The notes under the pieces were generated by a model. The model searched no databases. It was not told where the DNA came from and saw nothing but the letters and a program-made list of their open reading frames with translations. From Ignavibacteria bacterium (GTDB lineage Bacteria > Bacteroidota > Ignavibacteria > Kapaibacteriales > UBA4661): 6,030 nt of DNA. Location: contig JAAFHM010000305.1 of assembly GCA_013298375.1 (NCBI GenBank), positions 1-6,030 on the forward strand, in the 5' to 3' direction. This document shows positions 1 to 5,538 of this stretch, in pieces (position 1 is the stretch's first letter; every line of letters starts with the position of its first letter). Position numbers and translations under genes: made by a program.

Positions 1-33
1 TATTTTTCCAACACAAAGATACAAAGACATCTA

Positions 34-134
34 ATACCGTTTTGATTGTAAAATACATACTTTCAATTCTCCGAAACAAGGCAGCATACTGCCTCGTTAA
101 AATCAAAGTATCAAAAATATAGTGGAAACGGTAT
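34..134. repeat. Nested imperfect inverted repeat, MITE-like or structured leader
   Basis: Three nested pairs of complementary arms are visible. The outer pair is ATACCGTTT at 34-42 and AAACGGTAT at 126-134, a perfect 9-bp match. The middle pair is ATACTTT at 57-63 and AAAGTAT at 105-111. The inner pair is AACAAGGCAG at 75-84 and CTGCCTCGTT at 89-98, which has one A/C mismatch and a four-base CATA loop. The whole element is about 100 bases and AT-rich outside the inner stem. It has no transposase and no long poly-T tail, so it does not look like a simple terminator. It could be a small non-autonomous element, a folded RNA, or a regulatory cruciform. The arms are seen directly; the nature of the element is inference. 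Confidence 0.45.
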
Positions 135-137
135 AAT
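132..137 (+). promoter_or_regulatory. Perfect TATAAT -10 box candidate
   Basis: TATAAT at 132-137 matches the primary-sigma -10 consensus exactly and overlaps the right arm of the inverted repeat. A transcript would start near 144 and run into the candidate RNA that ends at the 439-490 terminator. No good -35 box lies 16-18 bases upstream (TATCAA at 109-114), so the call rests on the -10 box and the context. The region is AT-rich and a chance match is possible. Confidence 0.3.
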
Positions 138-143
138 GCAAAA

Positions 144-490
144 AAAACATATTTTTTGTAGATTACAAAAGCATTGTTCTGTTTTTGTATTTTTATCATT
201 GCTACGGCATGTACAGAGTAGATCGAAATACCAAAAAACTGCACTGCTTTAGGGGGCATGGTAGGAGTTTTGGGGAACGGCTTAAAACCTCAATATTTCA
301 AACAATGGTTGGCGGGAGCGTACGGGCTATTGTACTCAGAAAATATAGAAACTTCATACGCGACACCCGCTTGGGCGGCGGGGTGTTTGATTTCTTTAGC
401 AGCCAGTCGGGTAGAGATTTTTCAACAGAACAAACGACAAACGGCATGAAAACGAATACATTCGTTCTCATGCCGTTTTTTCATTTTTTT
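144..490 (+). ncRNA. Candidate structured small RNA, unknown family
   Basis: This stretch carries no convincing protein gene, yet it lies between a TATAAT box and a strong + strand terminator. Several local hairpins can be drawn. One is TTTTGTA 154-160 with TACAAAA 164-170. A second pairs GAGTTTT at 265-271 with AAAACCTC at 284-291, with a bulged C. A third pairs GAG/TAC at 316-323 with GTACTC at 332-337. A GC-rich one spans 363-386, with CCGC-TTGG-GCGG at its tip and ACAC/GTGT below. Base composition rises from very AT-rich before about 185 to mixed after it. I looked for signature sequences of tmRNA, SRP RNA, RNase P RNA and 6S RNA and saw none convincingly. Short open frames here, including a 63-codon one at 258-449 whose stop falls inside the terminator stem, encode nothing recognisable. 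One of them may still be a small peptide. The 5' end is a guess. Confidence 0.27.
439..490. terminator. Strong intrinsic terminator, probably bidirectional
   Basis: A long hairpin pairs 439-449 with 468-478 (11 bp, including ACGGCATGA/TCATGCCGT). It continues, after one A/C mismatch, through AACGAA 451-456 with TTCGTT 461-466 around a TACA loop. On the + strand it runs into a tail of Ts broken by one CA (476-490), a textbook rho-independent terminator. On the minus strand the sequence after the hairpin is also fairly T-rich, so it can stop transcripts of the isocitrate dehydrogenase gene ending at 502. The better tail is on the + strand, which implies a + strand transcript coming from the left. 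Confidence 0.85.
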
Positions 491-501
491 GAAATGGGGC
501 G

Positions 502-1731
502 TTATGCCAATTTCGCCCGCAACGCGCTATCAATCACGTCGAGGAAGTCTTCCGTGTAAAGGTAGTGTTCGCCATGATTCACCTTGTTGCCATGAATACA
601 GACAGCGAGGTCTTTGGTCATTTTGCCGCTTTCGACGGTTTCTACGCAAAGGTGTTCAAGGGTTTGGCAGAATTTAATGAGTTCTGCGTTGCCGTCTAAT
701 TTACCGCGAAATTCCAAGCCGCGTGTCCATGCAAAGATAGATGCAATCGGGTTTGTCGAGGTGCGATTGCCTTTCTGGTGTTCGCGGAAATGGCGTGTAA
801 CCGTGCCGTGTGCAGCTTCGGATTCCATCGTTTTGCCGTCCGGCGTAATCAGGACAGATGTCATCAAGCCAAGCGATCCGAAGCCTTGCGCAACAATGTC
901 ACTTTGCACATCGCCGTCATAATTTTTACACGCCCAGACAAAATTCCCATGAAATTTCAGTGCCGAAGCCACCATGTCGTCAATTAAGCGATGTTCGTAG
1001 GTGATACCGGCGGCTTGAAATTTTGCCTTAAATTCATTGTCATAAATTTCTTGGAAAATGTCCTTGAAGCGACCGTCGTACTTTTTCAAAATCGTGTTTT
1101 TGCTGGAGAAATAGAGGGGCCATTTCTTTTGTAACGCCAGATTGAAGCAGGATTGCGCAAAGCCACGAATAGATTCTTCGGTGTTGTACATTGCCATCGC
1201 AACGCCATCACCTTTAAAGTTAAAGACCTCGAAGGATTGGGGTGCAGAGCCATCTTCGGGTGTGTAGGTGATGGTGAGTTTACCTTTGCCTTTGGTATGG
1301 AAATCGGTGGCTTTATATTGATCACCAAAGGCATGACGACCAACACAAATAGGTGCTGTCCAGTTCGGCACAAGGCGCGGAACATTATTGCAGACAATTG
1401 GCTCACGGAATACTGTTCCATCCAGAATATTACGAATCGTTCCGTTTGGTGATTTCCACATTTGCTTGAGATTAAATTCCTTCACACGGGCATCGTCGGG
1501 CGTAATGGTTGCGCATTTGATTCCCACACCGTGTTGCTTAATGGCTTCTGCGGCTTCGACCGTGATTTTGTCCTCTGTGCGGTCGCGGCTTTCAATGCCG
1601 AGGTCGAAATATTTAATATCAACATCAAGGTAAGGGAGAACGAGTTTATCTTTGATAAACTTCCAGATAATGCGGGTCATTTCGTCGCCATCCAGTTCGA
1701 CGACGGGGTTTGCCACCGTAATTTTTTTCAT
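502..1731 (-). CDS. icd: NADP-dependent isocitrate dehydrogenase, eukaryotic/mitochondrial-like type
   Basis: The 409-residue product is a close full-length match, from memory, to human IDH1/IDH2-type enzymes. It oxidatively decarboxylates isocitrate to 2-oxoglutarate in the TCA cycle, in the cytoplasm, normally as a homodimer. Substrate residues are all present: the SPNGT loop with Ser94 and Arg100, Arg109, and Arg132 in GRHAFGDQY, followed by Tyr139. Lys211 lies in KNTILKKYDGRFKD. The metal-binding aspartates are Asp251 (LIDDMVA) and Asp274 and Asp278 (YDGDVQSD). NADP preference is supported by HGTVTRH (Arg313, His314), Lys259 and the STNPIASIFAWTRGL segment. The frame stays open 42 codons further upstream, but the family N-terminus (ITVANPVVELDGDEMTR) begins right after the ATG at 1731, so that start is chosen. 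No clear Shine-Dalgarno precedes it. The gene ends 24 bases from a terminator and is divergent from a second isocitrate dehydrogenase. Confidence 0.96.
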   Translation of the reverse strand: MKKITVANPVVELDGDEMTRIIWKFIKDKLVLPYLDVDIKYFDLGIESRDRTEDKITVEAAEAIKQHGVGIKCATITPDDARVKEFNLKQMWKSPNGTIRNILDGTVFREPIVCNNVPRLVPNWTAPICVGRHAFGDQYKATDFHTKGKGKLTITYTPEDGSAPQSFEVFNFKGDGVAMAMYNTEESIRGFAQSCFNLALQKKWPLYFSSKNTILKKYDGRFKDIFQEIYDNEFKAKFQAAGITYEHRLIDDMVASALKFHGNFVWACKNYDGDVQSDIVAQGFGSLGLMTSVLITPDGKTMESEAAHGTVTRHFREHQKGNRTSTNPIASIFAWTRGLEFRGKLDGNAELIKFCQTLEHLCVETVESGKMTKDLAVCIHGNKVNHGEHYLYTEDFLDVIDSALRAKLA

Positions 1732-1994
1732 AACACAAACCTGTAAGGAGAAGTGGAAAAGTGAAGGAAGCCAATCATCACAAAAAGTGCAATGACAGCG
1801 TTGAAAGGTACTAAAATACACAATTCCGCGCCACTGCAAAGTTTTAGCCAGTGCCAATAAAAAGTTTTTTTTTCGTATCAGTGATTTTTAACAATATCGT
1901 TCCTTATGCTTTCGTCTATTAGCCCGAAATTCAATGCGTAGCAAGCCTCAAGATGCTTGCGTTTTATTCATTATTTTTTGAAAGAGTGTACACA
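1732..1994. promoter_or_regulatory. Divergent control region between two isocitrate dehydrogenase genes
   Basis: This 263-base stretch must hold the promoters of both flanking genes. It includes an A5-G-T9 tract near 1858-1874 and a hairpin at 1941-1960. No convincing -35/-10 pair was found for the + strand gene. On the minus strand, TTTGCA followed 16 bases later by TATTTT (about 1815-1842 on the + strand) is a weak possibility. Bases 1732-1857 are open in the minus-strand dehydrogenase frame, but the translated 42 residues (Cys-, Phe- and Trp-rich) resemble no enzyme N-terminus and are read here as untranslated leader. Confidence 0.6.
1941..1980 (+). promoter_or_regulatory. Hairpin plus T-rich tail in the icd leader, possible attenuator
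   Basis: GCAAGC at 1941-1946 pairs with GCTTGC at 1955-1960 across an eight-base loop. It is followed at once by a T-rich run (1961-1980, including six Ts at 1974-1979) and then the start codon at 1995. In position and shape this resembles a weak terminator within the leader of the + strand dehydrogenase. It could instead be a protein-binding palindrome or a chance stem. The stem is only 6 bp, so the regulatory reading is inference. Confidence 0.3.
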
Positions 1995-3434
1995 ATGGCA
2001 AAAGTTCCCATTACAGTTGCGCATGGCGACGGCATTGGTCCCGAAATTATGGATGCCACACTGCGTATTATCACCGAAGCCGGCGCTGAGTTAGCCGTCG
2101 AAACAATCGAAATCGGTGAAAAGGTCTATTTACGCGGCAACGCAGCCGGCATTGAACCGCAATCGTGGGAATCGCTCACACGCACAAAGGTTTTCCTCAA
2201 AGCCCCCATTACTACCCCGCAAGGCGGCGGTTTCAAGAGTTTGAACGTTACGACGCGCAAAGTGCTGGGCTTATATGCGAATGTGCGCCCGTGTATCGCC
2301 TACGCACCCTACGTCCGCACAAAGCATCCGGGTATGGATGTTGTGATTGTGCGCGAGAATGAGGAAGATTTATATGCCGGTATCGAACACCGCCAAACAG
2401 CTGATGTCTATCAGTGCTTGAAACTCATTACCCGCCCCGGTACCGAGAAGATTATCCGCTACGCTTTTGAGTATGCCCGTGCTAATGGTCGCAAGAAAGT
2501 AACGTGCTTTGCCAAAGACAATATTATGAAAATGACCGATGGCATTTTTCATAAAATCTTCGATGAAATTGGTGCAGAATACGATGATTTGGAAAAGGAA
2601 ATGTGGATTGTGGATATTGGTGCAGCAAAACTTGCCGATACACCGCAAGTATTCGATGTGATTGTCATGCCGAATCTTTATGGCGATATTCTCTCCGACG
2701 TAGCGGCACAGATTGCAGGTTCTGTCGGACTTGCAGGCTCGTCCAATATCGGCGACCATTGCGCAATGTTCGAGGCGATTCACGGTTCGGCACCGCGCCG
2801 CGCCGGACAAAATCTTGCGAATCCGTCCGGCTTACTGTTGGGATCGGTGCTGATGCTGGGGCATATTGGGCAAGGTGAAATTGCTGCCCGCGTCCACAAC
2901 GCTTGGCTCACAACGCTGGAGCAAGGCATTCACACCTACGATATTTTCCAAGAAGGCACAAGTAAACAAAAAGTTGGTACAAAAGAGTTTGCCGATGCAG
3001 TTATCAAAAATCTCGGCAAGATGCCGAATGAACTCAAAGCCGTTGATTATAGCAAAGCAAAGGCAATGACGCTCACGCCACCATCAGCACCGAAAAAGCT
3101 GAAAAAAGAGTTGGTTGGCGTGGATATGTTCTTGGATTGGTCAAATGGCAAACCAGCAGACTTGGGCGCAATTTTGACCCCAATCACCTCAGGAAACCTG
3201 AAACTCAGCGTTATCAGCAATCGCGGCGTGAAAGTATTTCCAGGCGGCATGACCGAGACGTTCTGCGTTGACCACTGGCGCTGCCGCTTCTTGGGCGAAG
3301 GCGGAGCGATTAGTCACGATCAAATTGTCGAACTCATGCAAAAACTGGTCGCTGCTGGATTGGACGTGATTAAGACCGAAAATCTTTGCACGTTTGATGG
3401 TGAAAATGGCTTCTCGGCTGTACAAGGAGCATAA
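1995..3434 (+). CDS. icd: Isocitrate dehydrogenase, Thermus/rickettsial type with C-terminal extension
   Basis: The 479-residue product is a prokaryotic-type isocitrate dehydrogenase of the beta-decarboxylating dehydrogenase superfamily. Recognisable sites, by alignment from memory to E. coli Icd, are Ser82 and Asn84 in KSLNV, Arg88, Arg98 and Arg120. Tyr127 is in EEDLYAGIE, Lys174 in AKDNIMKMTDG, and the metal aspartates are Asp207, Asp231 and Asp235 (NLYGDILSD). The nucleotide loop is HGSAPRRAGQNLANPSG (263-279). About 110 further residues (370-479, containing VGVDMF, ISNRG, VDHWRCRFL and FDGENGF) match the C-terminal domain of Thermus thermophilus and rickettsial enzymes, which E. coli Icd lacks. 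The length is normal for that subfamily. The start at 1995 fits the family N-terminus (MAKVPITVAHGDGIGPE); a start 14 codons upstream would add an unrelated hydrophobic stretch. Arg268-Arg269 replace the Lys-Tyr of NADP enzymes and the Asp-Ile of NAD enzymes. Two basic residues favour NADP, but this is inference. Confidence 0.95.
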   Translation: MAKVPITVAHGDGIGPEIMDATLRIITEAGAELAVETIEIGEKVYLRGNAAGIEPQSWESLTRTKVFLKAPITTPQGGGFKSLNVTTRKVLGLYANVRPCIAYAPYVRTKHPGMDVVIVRENEEDLYAGIEHRQTADVYQCLKLITRPGTEKIIRYAFEYARANGRKKVTCFAKDNIMKMTDGIFHKIFDEIGAEYDDLEKEMWIVDIGAAKLADTPQVFDVIVMPNLYGDILSDVAAQIAGSVGLAGSSNIGDHCAMFEAIHGSAPRRAGQNLANPSGLLLGSVLMLGHIGQGEIAARVHNAWLTTLEQGIHTYDIFQEGTSKQKVGTKEFADAVIKNLGKMPNELKAVDYSKAKAMTLTPPSAPKKLKKELVGVDMFLDWSNGKPADLGAILTPITSGNLKLSVISNRGVKVFPGGMTETFCVDHWRCRFLGEGGAISHDQIVELMQKLVAAGLDVIKTENLCTFDGENGFSAVQGA

Positions 3435-3476
3435 ATACTGGCGAAAAAAGACCCGCAGAGTATCAATGAGAAAATT

Positions 3477-3515
3477 AAGGCGTAGTCCATCGTGAAGATT
3501 GGGCTACGCCTTTTT
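3477..3515. terminator. Intrinsic terminator between convergent genes
   Basis: AAGGCGTAG at 3477-3485 pairs perfectly with CTACGCCTT at 3504-3512. The stem extends by one T-G wobble and two C-G pairs (3486-3488 with 3501-3503), leaving a 12-base loop. A run of five Ts (3511-3515) follows on the + strand, 42 bases beyond the dehydrogenase stop. The minus-strand side is also T-rich, so the same hairpin can end transcription of the lipoprotein gene that stops at 3531. Confidence 0.85.
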
Positions 3516-3530
3516 GCTGGATATACTTTG

Positions 3531-4538
3531 TTATTTCTTTGCAACATTGCTCTCTATCCATTGTACGAGTTCCTCAGCCTCCGCGATTGACCATGAATGC
3601 GGATGTCGCCTGTTTTTCTCTCGTTTACGAAAGCCTTTGCCTTCAGTCAATATCAGCGTTGCATTGGTACTTCCCAAACTATGCAAATCCGCTATCATAG
3701 CGGATTGGTCGAGGATATTAGTTTGAAAATCATGGTCTGCATCGCGCTCACGCCAATAGCGATAATCGGGTTCGTGGTATAATCGTAGCGGCAAGCCCAC
3801 AAGGGAACGAATATTGGCAAGAGTTGTATCATTCCGAATGTACGGGGAAGCGTCTCGGAATGCAGGGTTGGTGTAAATTCCCCTGCCACCAAATGCTTGT
3901 GCTAAGGCTGTCGTAATGTACAAAGATTCATTTTTTTGCACATCCTTGATTCTATCCAAATGCAAGCGTTGAACAGCTTTTGCGGCATTTTGGGTAAAAC
4001 GCTCAAAGTCAAGTGGCGGGTCAATGGCAAAAAGAGCATTGGGGCGCAGCATAGATGCGCCTCGGAAGGCACGCTCTGTGTACAAAATCACCCCAGAGCC
4101 GCCGAGCGAAAACCCACCCAAAACCAACGGCTTTTCCTGTAAGCGGTATTTTTCCGTCATTGTTTGCAAAACCCGCTCCAACGCTTGCTGCGAGGCAGAA
4201 TCAAGATATAGCGTTGACCAGTCGCCTAATTGCGGAATGATAGTCAAAAAGCCTTTTTTCGCCGCAGCGCTTGGAATATCCGTCTCTTCTTCGGTCTCCA
4301 CCGGATGGCTTGTACCAAAACCTGACAGCAGCACGATAGCGCCACGAATCTCGCCCTTGGGAACAAAGCACAGAGCGCACTGTTGCGTCGTATCGCCAGG
4401 AATGATTGTGAGAAATTCTCTGGTAAATGGTGCTTCGGATGGGGGAAATGTTTTTACGCAAGCATTCAAACTTATGAGCAGCAAAGCCGCATAAATACTG
4501 ACGAGTATCGTTTTTTGGGCAGTGGTATAAAAATACAT
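3531..4538 (-). CDS. Lipoprotein with predicted alpha/beta-hydrolase fold
   Basis: The 335-residue product begins with a lipoprotein signal. A Lys near residue 9 precedes a hydrophobic run (ILVSIYAALLLISL) and a lipobox L-N-A-C with Cys27 as the predicted lipidated residue. The body looks like an alpha/beta hydrolase. AIVLLSGFG (67-75) fits the first core strand and oxyanion region. GGFSLGGSG (141-149) is a nucleophile elbow with Ser144. His312 or His314 in RRHPHSWSIAEAEELVQWI is a good candidate for the catalytic histidine. The acid is less clear (Glu256 or Asp258 in YHEPDYRYW). The substrate is unknown; an esterase, lipase or peptidase role is possible. The start at 4538 is preferred over an in-frame ATG at 4592, which would put 18 mostly polar, acidic residues before the signal peptide. 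The gene lies 83 bases downstream of the 3D-domain lipoprotein gene with no terminator between, so co-transcription is likely. It ends at a terminator shared with the convergent dehydrogenase gene. Confidence 0.8.
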   Translation of the reverse strand: MYFYTTAQKTILVSIYAALLLISLNACVKTFPPSEAPFTREFLTIIPGDTTQQCALCFVPKGEIRGAIVLLSGFGTSHPVETEEETDIPSAAAKKGFLTIIPQLGDWSTLYLDSASQQALERVLQTMTEKYRLQEKPLVLGGFSLGGSGVILYTERAFRGASMLRPNALFAIDPPLDFERFTQNAAKAVQRLHLDRIKDVQKNESLYITTALAQAFGGRGIYTNPAFRDASPYIRNDTTLANIRSLVGLPLRLYHEPDYRYWRERDADHDFQTNILDQSAMIADLHSLGSTNATLILTEGKGFRKREKNRRHPHSWSIAEAEELVQWIESNVAKK

Positions 4539-4621
4539 AGTTTTATGTGTACTTACAGAAAAAAAATCATCATCTGAACCTACGCGAAGCATTACGGCGA
4601 AACTTTTGTCAACAAACTTAG

Positions 4622-5443
4622 TTATTTCTCCGTGCTTATGTCGTGTAAGCCACGTAGTATCTCAATTATCGGTGCATTTTGGACGGTTAATGCAGGAAAT
4701 GTGGCGCTGGATTTACTTCGGACGACGTTGGGAAAAGGATTTTTGCGATAGACACCTGTAAATACGTCAATGTGGTTGCCTTTGATGGCTCCGCCAATAT
4801 CGCCGGCGAAAAAGTATCCGTCATGAAGAACTTTTTTGCCCGATGGAAGTTCGATTTCCACCCCCCGTGCAGCAGGTACGTACACTACCGAACCGATGGG
4901 GTAAAACGTCGTATCAACGGCAATCGTGCGGAACGGCACTAGTATCAGCCCTTTCACGCCATCGCCAAATTCGCCTCGTGCGTAGGTATAGCGTGTCCGT
5001 CCGATAGCTTCGGGCTTGATAAGCGGACTTTTGAAATACTTCGAGCAATCTACTTGCAAATCTTTACCGCGTCCGGCGTAGTTGTAGGTGCGCATTTTCC
5101 CCGAAGAATCTTTCACTTGAATGGTTCCCTCCACACCGCCAAAACACCAATCCGATTCGCTCAAATTCACACCAAAGCTGTTGCCATTCATATCCAAAAG
5201 CGCATGACCATTGGCGTTGGTGGCTTCGGCATAATGCACGTAGTATTGCGTTGCCCAAAGTTGGCGCTCGGTAGCGTTTTGTGCCGAAGCATTTTGAGCG
5301 GCATTTTGTGGCGCATATTCCGGCAAACCAAAAGCATATTCTGAGAGAGAAGAACGATTCGGTGTCATCCCGGATTGGGCTGTGGCACAGGAATGGAGCA
5401 ATATAGCGCTTAAAGAAAGAGATAGGATGTTGAGAAGACGCAT
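4622..5443 (-). CDS. Lipoprotein with MltA-like 3D domain
   Basis: The 273-residue product has a short lipoprotein signal (MRLLNILSLSLSAILLHSC) with Cys19 in an L-H-S-C lipobox. A low-complexity linker follows that repeats Gln-Asn-Ala (46-57). The mature part ends in a 3D (Asp-Asp-Asp) domain. Asp177 is in VDTTFYPIGSVVYVP; Asp215 and Asp226 are in AGDIGGAIKGNHIDVFTG. This is the double-psi beta-barrel signature of MltA-type lytic transglycosylases and of Rpf/YabE-like proteins. The likely role is binding or cleaving peptidoglycan from a membrane anchor. The full MltA N-terminal domain was not recognised in residues 60-170, so enzymatic activity is inferred, not shown. Cys100 and Cys133 could form a disulfide. 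No Shine-Dalgarno is seen before the ATG, but the signal peptide fixes the start. It is probably first in a two-gene operon with the downstream hydrolase lipoprotein. Confidence 0.87.
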   Translation of the reverse strand: MRLLNILSLSLSAILLHSCATAQSGMTPNRSSLSEYAFGLPEYAPQNAAQNASAQNATERQLWATQYYVHYAEATNANGHALLDMNGNSFGVNLSESDWCFGGVEGTIQVKDSSGKMRTYNYAGRGKDLQVDCSKYFKSPLIKPEAIGRTRYTYARGEFGDGVKGLILVPFRTIAVDTTFYPIGSVVYVPAARGVEIELPSGKKVLHDGYFFAGDIGGAIKGNHIDVFTGVYRKNPFPNVVRSKSSATFPALTVQNAPIIEILRGLHDISTEK

Positions 5444-5485
5444 TGTAGAAATAGCATTGATTGTTGAATATTGAGTTTGCGTAAT

Positions 5486-5513
5486 TTTTTATCACATTTT
5501 TTTGCCGCGCCAA
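5486..5513 (-). promoter_or_regulatory. Possible promoter of the 3D-domain lipoprotein gene
   Basis: Read on the minus strand, TTGGCG (5508-5513) is followed after 16 bases by TAAAAA (5486-5491). Each box matches the primary-sigma consensus at four of six positions, and a TG one base before the -10 box resembles an extended -10. Position is suitable, about 43 bases before the start codon at 5443. The match is weak and the preceding gene could also read through, since no terminator was seen between 5444 and 5538. Confidence 0.27.
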
Positions 5514-5538
5514 AAACGTGCCGCCGTTGAAACTATTA

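Noticed and set aside
301..447. Minus-strand 48-codon frame starting inside the terminator stem
   Set aside because: It begins within a strong hairpin downstream of a gene, is short, and has no recognisable sequence or ribosome binding site; chance is the simplest explanation.
144..490. tmRNA, RNase P RNA, SRP RNA or 6S RNA in the left intergenic region
   Set aside because: The signature sequences (T-arm end and tag frame, GAAAGUC-like core, GGAAGCAGC-like loop, long closing stem with central bubble) were not found by eye.
185..559. Open frame of 124 codons on the + strand
   Set aside because: It runs through the terminator hairpin and into the 3' end of the opposing dehydrogenase gene; the residues show no domain, signal or family resemblance.
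1732..1857. In-frame 42-codon N-terminal extension of the minus-strand isocitrate dehydrogenase
   Set aside because: The predicted residues resemble no known targeting or enzyme sequence, and the family N-terminus starts exactly at the ATG at 1731.
4539..4592. Upstream ATG at 4592 as the start of the hydrolase lipoprotein
   Set aside because: It would add 18 mostly polar, acidic residues ahead of the signal peptide; the ATG at 4538 gives a normal lipoprotein n-region.
4607..4612. Perfect TTGACA (-35 box) on the minus strand upstream of the hydrolase lipoprotein
   Set aside because: No -10-like sequence lies 15-19 bases downstream, so it is not called a promoter.
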